Assembly: GCA_021413735.1 (NCBI GenBank)
Contig: JAIOPV010000244.1
Span: 1-49,436, forward strand
Reading direction: 5' to 3'
Source of the DNA: Planctomycetota bacterium
GTDB lineage: Bacteria; Planctomycetota; Planctomycetia; Gemmatales; Gemmataceae
DNA: 49,436 nt
Shown here piece after piece: positions 25,924-33,688 of this stretch. The translations under genes and the position numbers were made by a program. The notes below the pieces were generated by a model. That model was given only the letters and a program-made list of their open reading frames with translations. It was not told where the DNA came from and did not search any database. Each line of letters starts with the position of its first letter. Position 1 is the stretch's first letter.

Positions 25924-28482
25924 ATGCGATTTCCCTTCCTCTGCTCGGGCCTTTCCCTCGCCAGCCTGCTTCTCACAGTGAGTTCCGCGTCCGCGGTGAT
26001 TAAGAAGCTCACGCATCTCGACGAGGTGCTGGAGTCTCAGAAGTTCATCTTCATCGCGTCGGTCGATAAGGTCGATCCGGACAAGCCCTCGGCGATCTTC
26101 AAGGTCGAAAAGAAGCTCAAGGGCGAGCCGCCGTTCGACCGCATCCCCGTGAACATGACGGGCGACGACGATGCGAAGAAAGCCGGCGACACGAAAACGA
26201 TCCTCGAACGCCTCGATCCGAGCCGCAAGGTCGTGATCTTCGCCGTGAAGCAGAACGGCTTATACGAGGCGATGGCGTTCGTCGAAGGTTCGTGGTTCTC
26301 GCTGCAAGGCACGCCCGACCCCGAGACGAAAACCATTCGTTGGGCGTTCCTTCACGGCGAACCGTTCTTACGTCGCACGTTCAAGGGCACGACTGCCGAG
26401 ATGGTGAAGGTGATCGAGGACGGGCTGGCGAAGAAGGCCAAGCCGCCGATGGCCGACGAGAACGAGAAGCCCGGCTTCGGGCCACCGGTGGAGAAGCCCA
26501 AGAAATGCGGAATGGGGAATTCGGAATGCGGAATGCAAGACCCCGGTATTCCTTCCGCCTTCCGCCTTCCGCCTTCCGCCTTGCTGGGCGTGATCCCCTC
26601 CGTCGTGCTGCTCGGGCCGCTTGCGATCATCGCGGCACTGTTCCCTGGCGTGTTTGCTCGCATGGCCATCGGCATGAAACGCTGGCGGGCGTTCCTCGTT
26701 GTCGCCAGCATCAACAGCACGCTCGCGCTTGTGTACTGGCTCGTGCAAGAATACCTCCCGAACGGTCGAGCGTTTGGGCTGAAAGCGTTCACGATCTACC
26801 TCACGGTGATCGCGTTTGTCGGGCTGCTGTGGTCTGGACGGCGGTATCGGCGAATGGTGGTCGAAGACCCCACACTCACCAACGTGCCCGGCAAGACGGA
26901 GATCTATTCGCTCGCGGGACTGTCGGCGTTCGCGGGGCTGTCGGCGTTGTTCGTTGCGTGGTTCGCGGACTGGCAATGGCACACAAACCTCGAACTCCCT
27001 CTGCGTGAGTTCACGTTCATCGGAATCGCCATGTTCGTCGCCACGCTCTACGCCGGTTACCGCTACATCACTCGCACTGTCGATCACCTGCCGAACGGCA
27101 CACCGGTTGATCGTCGCCTCAGTCTCTCGGGCGAATCGGTCGGACTCGCGACGCTCGTGCTGTGCGGCTTCACATTCCTGATGGCGGGCGGATCACAGGG
27201 AACAATCGCAAGCAGCACCGAAACCGGTGACGCCGACGCCATCGGCCCACGGTTGGTCAACGCGAAGGCTGTCGAGTTGTACGAAGTCGATGATGGCCAG
27301 AATGAGCCGCTTCAGTGCGAAGTTCTCTCGGGCGTCGTTGCGGTCGGCGATCGACTCTATCTCGGGCTGCGAAACAATGGGTTTCCCGTCGGCGGGCGAT
27401 TGGTCTGCGTGAACCCCGAAACGGGCGAACAGCTTTGGTCGTTCCGCGAGAAGTTGAAACCGATCTTCTGCACGCCCACGGTCGTTGACGGAAAGGTGTA
27501 TTGCGGCGAAGGGCTTCACGAAGACACCGAGTGCCGGATGTTCTGTGCGAATGCGACCGACGGAAAGGCCGCTTGGGCTGAGCCGATCAAGACGGGCAGC
27601 CACACGGAAGGTGCTCCGGCGGTCGCGAACGGCAAACTGTTCTTCCCCGCAGGCGACGACGGCTTGATTGCAGCCGACACGAAAACCGGTGGTCGGCTGT
27701 GGCAGTTCAAGGGCGGCAAGGACGCGGGCATTCACGTCGATGCAGCGCCGGCTGTCAGCGGCAACCGCGTGTTCATCGGCAGCGGGTTGTACTCGTTCGT
27801 CGCGGTGGCACTCGATACGGAGTCGGGCAAAGAGCTTTGGCGAACTGATCTGAAACTGCGATCGTTCGGCGCTCCGTTCGTGCTGGGGAAGTTCGTGTAC
27901 TACGGCGTCGGCACCGGAAACATGGTCGCCGACACGCACGACTACCCCGAAGAGGGCGGCAAGAAAGACGGGGTTGCGGCGGGTGCGGTCGTGTGCCTCG
28001 ATGTGGAGACAGGCAAGGAAGTCTGGCGGTTCGACTTGCCGCGTTCGGTTCACACGGGGCTTGCGGGCGATGCGTTCAGCGTCTACGCCACGGCACGCGA
28101 TGGGCACGTGTACGCCATTGACCGCAAGACCGGCAAACTCCGGTGGAAGACGCAGATCGGCAGCGCGTTCATGGCACCGCCTGCCGTGGCGACGTCGGGC
28201 GGGATTCCCGTGGCGGTGTATGCCGTGAGTCGCGAGGGAACTGTGGCGTGCCTGAACCCGCACACGGGACGCGTCGTGTGGCAGAAGTCGCTGCCCGGTT
28301 ACAAGTGGGACGGCAAAGAAGAGAACGGCGTGCTGAGTGGGCCGACCGTGGTGACGACCCCGACCCCGACCGGCAGCAAACGCACGATTTACGTCGGCGG
28401 CATGAAGGTCGATCCGGACAATCCCGCGAAGAAGACCGCCGCCGTGTTCCGCTTCGAGGATGAAGTTGGTGAGGGGAACTGA
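25924..28482 (+). CDS. Membrane protein with PQQ-type beta-propeller
   Basis: An 852-residue envelope protein. Signal peptide (MRFPFLCSGLSLASLLLTVS), then a domain of unknown type (about residues 25-190). About six membrane helices follow at roughly residues 222-245, 252-275, 280-300, 322-345, 353-375 and 392-414. The C-terminal half, from about residue 430, is a PQQ-like propeller with blades of the pattern [VL]-x-x-x-T-G-[KE]-x-[LV]-W (ETGEQLWSF, ESGKELWRT, ETGKEVWRF, KTGKLRWKT, HTGRVVWQK). Its function is unknown; propellers of this kind often serve as scaffolds and no quinoprotein active site was recognised. A repeat-derived insert lies at residues 194-220. Confidence 0.82.
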   Translation: MRFPFLCSGLSLASLLLTVSSASAVIKKLTHLDEVLESQKFIFIASVDKVDPDKPSAIFKVEKKLKGEPPFDRIPVNMTGDDDAKKAGDTKTILERLDPSRKVVIFAVKQNGLYEAMAFVEGSWFSLQGTPDPETKTIRWAFLHGEPFLRRTFKGTTAEMVKVIEDGLAKKAKPPMADENEKPGFGPPVEKPKKCGMGNSECGMQDPGIPSAFRLPPSALLGVIPSVVLLGPLAIIAALFPGVFARMAIGMKRWRAFLVVASINSTLALVYWLVQEYLPNGRAFGLKAFTIYLTVIAFVGLLWSGRRYRRMVVEDPTLTNVPGKTEIYSLAGLSAFAGLSALFVAWFADWQWHTNLELPLREFTFIGIAMFVATLYAGYRYITRTVDHLPNGTPVDRRLSLSGESVGLATLVLCGFTFLMAGGSQGTIASSTETGDADAIGPRLVNAKAVELYEVDDGQNEPLQCEVLSGVVAVGDRLYLGLRNNGFPVGGRLVCVNPETGEQLWSFREKLKPIFCTPTVVDGKVYCGEGLHEDTECRMFCANATDGKAAWAEPIKTGSHTEGAPAVANGKLFFPAGDDGLIAADTKTGGRLWQFKGGKDAGIHVDAAPAVSGNRVFIGSGLYSFVAVALDTESGKELWRTDLKLRSFGAPFVLGKFVYYGVGTGNMVADTHDYPEEGGKKDGVAAGAVVCLDVETGKEVWRFDLPRSVHTGLAGDAFSVYATARDGHVYAIDRKTGKLRWKTQIGSAFMAPPAVATSGGIPVAVYAVSREGTVACLNPHTGRVVWQKSLPGYKWDGKEENGVLSGPTVVTTPTPTGSKRTIYVGGMKVDPDNPAKKTAAVFRFEDEVGEGN
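26504..26583. repeat. GCGGAAT / CCTTCCG repeat read in frame in the PQQ gene
   Basis: A left tract of GCGGAAT units (26506-26536) and a right tract of four CCTTCCG units (26551-26580) are roughly inverted repeats. The segment keeps the frame and encodes KKCGMGNSECGMQD and then PSAFRLPPSALL, just before the first membrane helix. Related to the GGCGGAAGGC tracts in glnE and beside feoB. Confidence 0.8.
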
Positions 28483-28489
28483 TCTGTTT

Positions 28490-28540
28490 TCGCCGCTCGC
28501 GGCGTAGCGCTCTTGTGGAGGGCAACGCCGCGAGCGGCGA
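28490..28540 (+). repeat. 51-nt hairpin, family member 3
   Basis: A 23-bp stem with 5-nt loop TTGTG, left arm starting TCGCCGCTCGCGGCGTAGCG, 7 nt after the PQQ-gene stop. Two unpaired positions in the stem. It stands between convergent genes (the kinase-PstS gene ends at 28548). Confidence 0.85.
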
Positions 28541-28547
28541 AACCCAG

Positions 28548-31070
28548 TTATCGTTTCAGCCGGTAGAACAGCGCGTCGAGTTTGTCCGAGAAGTTCTTCG
28601 ACAGCGGGGCGTAGCGAAGGTCGGTCGTGTACTTCTGGCCTTCGTGCGTCGCCCATTCGAGGAAGTCCACCACCTGTGGGTCAGGCTTCCCCTCTTTCGG
28701 CATCGGCAACAATGCCCACGTCGCCCCGGTGATCGGATACGCCGTCTCAGACTTGCGATCCACCAGCGAGAACACCAGATCATCGGGGATGCCATTCCCC
28801 AGCGAGGCGGCCGCTGCCGTCACATTCTCGAACGTCGGCGGAACCACCGTCCCCTGCCGATTCTTGATGAGCCCATAGCGCAGGTTCAGTTGCAGGGCGT
28901 GCGACAACTCGACATAGCCAATCGCGCCGGTCGTGCTGTTCACGAGATCGGTCACCCCGTCACTCTTGGCGGCACCCTTGCCGAGCGGCCATTTCACGGA
29001 TGCGCCCTTGCCCGCTTTCTCCATCCATTCCGCACTGAAGGCGCTCAGGTAATCCGTCCAGATGAAGGTGGTGCCGCTGCCATCGGAGCGGTGCGTCACC
29101 GTGATCGGGCGGTGCGTGAGCTTGTCCTTCGCCATCGGGTTGTTGATCAGGATCGCCTCGTCGTCCCAGTGGGTGATGCGACCGAGGTAAATGTCCGCGA
29201 GAATCGGCCCCGTGAACGTGAGCTTCTCCGGGCCGAGTTCCGGCAGGTTGTAGATCGGCACGACCGCACCCAGCACGATCGGGATATGCCGCACGTCGCG
29301 GCCCTTGTCCGCGAGTTGCTTGAGTTGTGCCGCGGTCATCGGTGCGTCGGTGCAACCGAACTGAAGGCTGCCGTCGATGACGCCTTCAATTCCCTTGCTG
29401 GAACCGACGCTCGCGTACTTCAGGGTTTGTTTCTTATACAGCCCGGTCCAGTGATCCATGATCGGCCGCGCGAACGACGACCCAGCGCCGCTGATCGTGC
29501 CCACCGGAGTTGGCACCGGCGTCGGATTCGTGTCTGGTGGCGTTGGCGGAGTGGGTCGAGTCACCAGTGGCAGGACAACGGGTGGAGGTGCCTGGGAAGT
29601 CGATCGACTTTCGGGCCAGGACAGCACCGCGAGACTTGCGACCGCGATTGACCCAATGACGCCGCCGGCAATCCAGGTCCATTTCGGTGAGCGTTTGCGT
29701 TGCGGCTCGGTCACGCGGCGTTCGGGCTCTGGTTCGCTCAGTTTGCGAGTCGGTTCTAGGCTGACGGCTGGCGTGTCGCGGCGGGCATCCGAAGCCGGGG
29801 CAACCGAGATGGCTCCCGAATCCGGCGTTGCTCCTGCTGAGTATGCGACGGTTGACGGCGGCCGATCGTTGAACAACGACCCCGAAAGCGGTCCGAGTTT
29901 GCTGACTGACAGAGACGACGAAGAGCTGGTCGTGGAGGGTGTTGTTGGTTGCGGACACAACCCAAGGCGAAACGAATTTGCTGCCAGTTTCGGCATCGAC
30001 TTCGTGTCCGGTGGGGCAGGGGTCGGCTTACTGAACTCGACGAGCGCGGCTGCAACCTCGGCTGGCGTCTGGTAGCGATCCTGCGGCTTCTTCTCCATCA
30101 TCCTTGCGACGACTGCTTCCAACTCTGCCGGCACCTGTGGCGAATGCTTGCGAATCGGGACGGGTTGTTGCATCTGGTGAGCCATCATCTTCTGGGCGAA
30201 GATGTCGGTGTCGAAAACCATCTTCCCCGTGAGCAGGAAGTACAGACTGCAACCGAGGCTGTAGATGTCGGCGCGGATATCGACTCGACTGCTATCGACA
30301 GCCTGTTCCGGAGCCATGAAATCGGCGGTTCCGAGAATCACCTTGGAATCGTAGCGTTCCGTGACTCCCTGATTCCTGCGGGAATCCACGAGGAACCGCG
30401 CGAGCCCCAGATCGAGAACCTTCACAACCCCCGCACGGTCGAGGATCAGATTCGACGGCTTGATGTCGCGGTGAACGAGGCCCGCTTCGTGTGCGTGCTG
30501 CAATCCCTCGGCAGCTTGTCGAACGTAATCGGCGGCCCGGTTGGCGTCGAGCGCTCCGTGCCCCACGACGTATCGGCTCAGATCGACGCCATCAAGGTAT
30601 TCCATCACCATGAACGGGGCACCGCGAGTCTGATCGACGTCGAAGACTCTCGCAATGTTCTTGTGATCGAGTGCCGCGACCGCCTGAGCTTCACGATAAA
30701 ACCGTTCGATGTTGCCTTGCGACTGCGAAGCGTTCGCGGAATTCGTCGGGCTGACGCCAAGCACCTTGACCGCGACGAGCCGGTGAAGCAGCAGATGTTC
30801 ACACAGGTAGACTCGACCCATGCCGCCGGTGCCGAGGTGATCGAGGATCTTGTACTTCGTCGTGAGAAAGAAGCCTTGCGGTCGCCCTTTCAAGAGCACC
30901 TTGGCCTGGAAGGGCGTGAGCATGCCATCACGAACGAGGCGGGTCGCCATCGTCATCGCGGGCTCGCCAACGCCAACGAACGCACGGTACGGCTTCAGAC
31001 GCTCAGGAGTGAGGAGTCGACTCGCTTCCGTGAGCGTGAGGAAGTCGGCAGCGGTTGACTCGGTCAGCAT
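28548..31070 (-). CDS. Ser/Thr kinase fused to PstS-type phosphate-binding domain
   Basis: An 840-residue probable receptor kinase. A Hanks-type Ser/Thr kinase domain fills residues 73-345: GTGGMGRVY loop (80-88), Lys102 in VAVK, HRD 200-202 with RDIKPSN, DLG at 220-222 and APEQ 254-257. A Ser/Thr/Pro-rich linker (350-462) and one membrane helix (465-484) follow. Residues 525-840 are a full PstS phosphate-binding protein: GAGSSFARP, VGSSKGIE, TDAPMT, DIYLGRITHWDDEA, and RSDGSGT (661-667), which matches the E. coli PstS phosphate loop, with Asp575 in place of its Asp56. Expected topology is kinase inside, binding domain outside. The start lacks a good ribosome-binding site; ATG 31115 is in frame upstream. 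No pst transport gene lies nearby. Confidence 0.93.
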   Translation of the reverse strand: MLTESTAADFLTLTEASRLLTPERLKPYRAFVGVGEPAMTMATRLVRDGMLTPFQAKVLLKGRPQGFFLTTKYKILDHLGTGGMGRVYLCEHLLLHRLVAVKVLGVSPTNSANASQSQGNIERFYREAQAVAALDHKNIARVFDVDQTRGAPFMVMEYLDGVDLSRYVVGHGALDANRAADYVRQAAEGLQHAHEAGLVHRDIKPSNLILDRAGVVKVLDLGLARFLVDSRRNQGVTERYDSKVILGTADFMAPEQAVDSSRVDIRADIYSLGCSLYFLLTGKMVFDTDIFAQKMMAHQMQQPVPIRKHSPQVPAELEAVVARMMEKKPQDRYQTPAEVAAALVEFSKPTPAPPDTKSMPKLAANSFRLGLCPQPTTPSTTSSSSSLSVSKLGPLSGSLFNDRPPSTVAYSAGATPDSGAISVAPASDARRDTPAVSLEPTRKLSEPEPERRVTEPQRKRSPKWTWIAGGVIGSIAVASLAVLSWPESRSTSQAPPPVVLPLVTRPTPPTPPDTNPTPVPTPVGTISGAGSSFARPIMDHWTGLYKKQTLKYASVGSSKGIEGVIDGSLQFGCTDAPMTAAQLKQLADKGRDVRHIPIVLGAVVPIYNLPELGPEKLTFTGPILADIYLGRITHWDDEAILINNPMAKDKLTHRPITVTHRSDGSGTTFIWTDYLSAFSAEWMEKAGKGASVKWPLGKGAAKSDGVTDLVNSTTGAIGYVELSHALQLNLRYGLIKNRQGTVVPPTFENVTAAAASLGNGIPDDLVFSLVDRKSETAYPITGATWALLPMPKEGKPDPQVVDFLEWATHEGQKYTTDLRYAPLSKNFSDKLDALFYRLKR

Positions 31071-31220
31071 GGTGTGACTGGGTAGGAGTGTGTGAGCAGA
31101 TGCACCGCTTCGCATCTCCCAAAGGGTAGAAGGCGTAGACGAATACCGTGTGAAGGCTGGGTGAAGAGAAAGGGAAAGTATTGAGTCTTCGAGCGGGGGT
31201 CCGTTGTGGCTGAAAAGTGG

Positions 31221-31275
31221 GTCAGGCTTTCGAGCCTGACACCAGAGGCTGAAGAGGCAGGCTCGAAAGCCTGAC
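31221..31275 (-). terminator. Hairpin pair downstream of epimerase
   Basis: Arms of 18 nt (GTCAGGCTTTCGAGCCTG at 31221-31238 and its exact complement at 31258-31275) with a 19-nt loop. Each arm is itself a small palindrome, CAGGCT-TTCG-AGCCTG and its mirror, so it could also fold as two TTCG/CGAA-type hairpins. It follows the epimerase stop on the minus strand and probably terminates that transcript, though it has the look of a dispersed repeat. Confidence 0.75.
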
Positions 31276-31287
31276 CGACAACTGAAC

Positions 31288-32223
31288 TCACCCCATCTGT
31301 GACTTGTACCAATCGAGCGTGAGCCGCAACCCGTCCGCGAACGAGACTTGCGGAGCGTATCCCAACTCGGTTCGGATGCGGTCGATCTTCGCACGCGAAT
31401 GCCGAATGTCGCCTGCGCGTTCCGGCCCGTGGATCGGCACCGCCGACGTGCCCAGGATCGTGTTTAGTTCTCGCACGAGATCCAACAGCGTGATCGAGTT
31501 GCCTGTGCCGACGTTGTATACCGCTCCCGAAACTCCAGGCGTGGTTGCCGCGAGAATCAGCGCATTCGCCACATCCGACACATACACGAAGTCACGCGAT
31601 TGCAGACCGTCGCCGTGAACGGTCGGCGTTCGACCAGCACTTAACGCCGCAGTGAAGATCGCAATCACGCCGGAATACGGGCTGTCGGGCCGTTGCCGGG
31701 GACCGAACACGTTGAAGAATCGCAGTCTGACGGTTTCGAGGCCGAACGTCGCCGCGAACGCCTGACAGTAGAACTCGCCCGCGAGCTTCGCCGCCGCATA
31801 CGGCGACAACGCCACCAACGGCGTCTCTTCACTTTGGCCGGCCGGGTCGCTCGCGCCACCGTAGGCGCTCGCACTTCCGGCATACACTACACGTCGCACG
31901 CCGGCTTTCCTCGCTGCGTTCAGCACGTTCAGCGTGCCGGTCGCACACACGGCATGACTCGTCGCGGGATCTTCGATGCTCTTCGCCACCGACGCCAGCG
32001 CCGCGAGATGGTACACGACTTCGCAGCCCGCAACGGCCGCTTCCAATGCTGCTGGGTTCGTGACGCAGCCCTCGCACACCTCGACGCCATTGGCGATATT
32101 GCTTGGGAGCCCCGTCGAGAAGTCGTCGAAGACCCGCACGGCCCGCCCCTGAGCGCGAAGGGCATCGACAAGGTGCGACCCAATGAAACCCGCACCGCCC
32201 GTTACCAGACACAACCCATCCAT
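31288..32223 (-). CDS. NAD-dependent epimerase/dehydratase (GalE-like)
   Basis: A 311-residue extended short-chain dehydrogenase, most like UDP-glucose 4-epimerases acting on nucleotide sugars for surface polymers. The Rossmann NAD-binding motif is TGGAGFIGSH (about residues 8-17), with the Asp-Asp after strand 2 (VFDDFSTG) preferring NAD. Active-site Ser (SASAYG) and the YxxxK pair (YAAAK, about residues 148-152) are present. RFFNVFGPRQ and QSRDFVYVSDV are typical of the sugar-binding half. Length is normal. The start codon is shared with no neighbour; the sigma-factor gene is transcribed away from it. Exact sugar unproven. Confidence 0.9.
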   Translation of the reverse strand: MDGLCLVTGGAGFIGSHLVDALRAQGRAVRVFDDFSTGLPSNIANGVEVCEGCVTNPAALEAAVAGCEVVYHLAALASVAKSIEDPATSHAVCATGTLNVLNAARKAGVRRVVYAGSASAYGGASDPAGQSEETPLVALSPYAAAKLAGEFYCQAFAATFGLETVRLRFFNVFGPRQRPDSPYSGVIAIFTAALSAGRTPTVHGDGLQSRDFVYVSDVANALILAATTPGVSGAVYNVGTGNSITLLDLVRELNTILGTSAVPIHGPERAGDIRHSRAKIDRIRTELGYAPQVSFADGLRLTLDWYKSQMG

Positions 32224-32378
32224 AGAGTGCCCCGCTTGCCAGTGCTTCGCCCAAACCGCCTAGAATAGCGGGCGTTGCTCGGAACGGTCGCCAAAAATCT
32301 TCGCTCCGCACGGACGAACTACCCTTCTGACTGAAACCCGTCTCCCGTCGTTGGGGTATTTCTTCACAGAGGGCCGCC

Positions 32379-32957
32379 TTGACCGCTGACGCCGCACTCG
32401 TCTGCCGTTGCCTCACCGGGGACCCGACAAGCTGTCGGGAACTCGTCGTGCGCTTCCAGGCCGACGTGTTCGGAATGTGTCAGCGATTGCTTGCGAATGC
32501 CCACGACGCCGAAGACGTGACGCAGGAAGTGTTCCTCCGCGTGTTCCGCAGCCTCGGCAAGTGGGATAAAGCTCGCCCGCTGCGGCCGTGGGTGATGACC
32601 ATCGCCGTGAACCGCTGTCGAACGTGGGTCAGCCGGCGAGTAAACCGCCCCGAACTCGCGGACTACCTGCACGAGACGCCCGACCACCGACCAGCCGACG
32701 ATTCCATCGAGATGCGAACGGAGATTCGTGCGGCGGTCGATGCTCTGCGGGACGAGTACCGCGAAGTGTTCGTCTTGTTCCACGAGCACGGTCAGAGTTA
32801 TGAAGAGATCGGGGAAGTTGTCGGCCGTCCCGTTGGAACCGTGAAAACCTGGCTGCACCGAGCACGCCTCGAACTGTTGGAACGCCTCCGAACCCGTGGT
32901 CTGGTTCCCGACGAATCGACCACCGACAAGCCCCCGGCCCGTGGCGAACGACCATGA
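32379..32957 (+). CDS. ECF-type RNA polymerase sigma factor
   Basis: A 192-residue sigma-70 family factor with only regions 2 and 4, which directs RNA polymerase to a small stress or envelope regulon. Region 2 covers about residues 20-90 (DAEDVTQEVFLRVFRSLGKW). Region 4 covers about 115-165, with helix-turn-helix SYEEIGEVVGRPVGTVKTWL. The start is TTG at 32379 with GAGGG 5-9 nt upstream. The gene overlaps the next by four bases (ATGA), indicating coupled translation with its probable anti-sigma factor. The 155-bp gap to the divergent epimerase gene should hold its promoter; no box was assigned. Confidence 0.9.
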   Translation: MTADAALVCRCLTGDPTSCRELVVRFQADVFGMCQRLLANAHDAEDVTQEVFLRVFRSLGKWDKARPLRPWVMTIAVNRCRTWVSRRVNRPELADYLHETPDHRPADDSIEMRTEIRAAVDALRDEYREVFVLFHEHGQSYEEIGEVVGRPVGTVKTWLHRARLELLERLRTRGLVPDESTTDKPPARGERP

Positions 32958-33679
32958 CACATCCCACACCCGAAGACCTCATCAGCCCGATCTGTCGGCC
33001 GACCGTGGACCGCCTGCAACTCGTTCTCGATGGCGAATTGGAAGCGAACGCCATCGAGAACGATCCGCATCCTGCTGTCTGCGTTGCGTGCCGAGAACGG
33101 GTTGCCACCGCGAAATTGATGCTGTCGGTTCTCGCGTCACCTGAGGCGGTTGTGGTTCCGTCTGGGATGGCTGATCGGATTGTGACGGCTGTGCGGGAAG
33201 ATCGATACTCGCGGATTCGCCGCCGCTCTTACGCCGCGTCTCTGGGTGTTCTGGCAACGCTTGCCGCGGCGCTCATGTTGGGCGCGTGGATCACCCCAAA
33301 GCAACCGATAGTGCATCACCCGGAGGATTGGATCGTCAAACCGCAACCCGAAGTCGCGCCGGCACCGCGTGAGGTCGCACAGGCGAAGCCACTGCGGATC
33401 GGCGACGAACTCACGAAGGCTGGCATCGCTCTCCGAGAAGCCCCAAAGGCGATCACCGAACCTGCGTCGGCCGCTCCCGAGTTGTTCACGAAACTGTCGA
33501 ACGCAATCACGCGACCGATTGAGCCGATGCCCGAAGAACTGGAACCTGCCCGCAGCACGCTCTCCGAGTTGCCCGATGTCGCGCTCACGGGGTTGGAACC
33601 GCTCACCGATACCGCACAGAAGGCGTTCTCGCGATTGATGCGTGACGTCGGCACCGTCAACGTGAAACCGAAATCGTAA
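32954..33679 (+). CDS. Probable membrane anti-sigma factor
   Basis: A 241-residue protein that probably holds the preceding sigma factor inactive at the membrane. The N-terminal cytoplasmic part has a zinc-binding anti-sigma pattern, His then C-x-x-C (HPAVCVACRERV, about residues 38-49), though the usual spacing is not exact. One membrane helix follows, about residues 95-112 (AASLGVLATLAAALMLGAW). The outer part, about 125 residues, is Pro/Glu/Ala-rich with no known fold. Position and translational overlap support the role more than similarity does. It ends 9 bp before a secreted-protein gene, making a three-gene unit. Confidence 0.75.
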   Translation: MTHPTPEDLISPICRPTVDRLQLVLDGELEANAIENDPHPAVCVACRERVATAKLMLSVLASPEAVVVPSGMADRIVTAVREDRYSRIRRRSYAASLGVLATLAAALMLGAWITPKQPIVHHPEDWIVKPQPEVAPAPREVAQAKPLRIGDELTKAGIALREAPKAITEPASAAPELFTKLSNAITRPIEPMPEELEPARSTLSELPDVALTGLEPLTDTAQKAFSRLMRDVGTVNVKPKS

Positions 33680-33688
33680 CTGATTCCC

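Noticed and set aside
28515-28560. Hairpin at 28490 as a simple intrinsic terminator
   Set aside because: No T-run follows on either strand, and matching copies elsewhere show it is a dispersed family.
28548-29500. PstS-like part as a separate gene joined by misreading
   Set aside because: One uninterrupted frame runs through kinase, linker, membrane helix and binding domain, with no start or stop between them.
28515-29651. 378-residue plus-strand frame opposite the kinase-PstS gene
   Set aside because: Overlaps clear PstS motifs on the other strand and has shadow composition.
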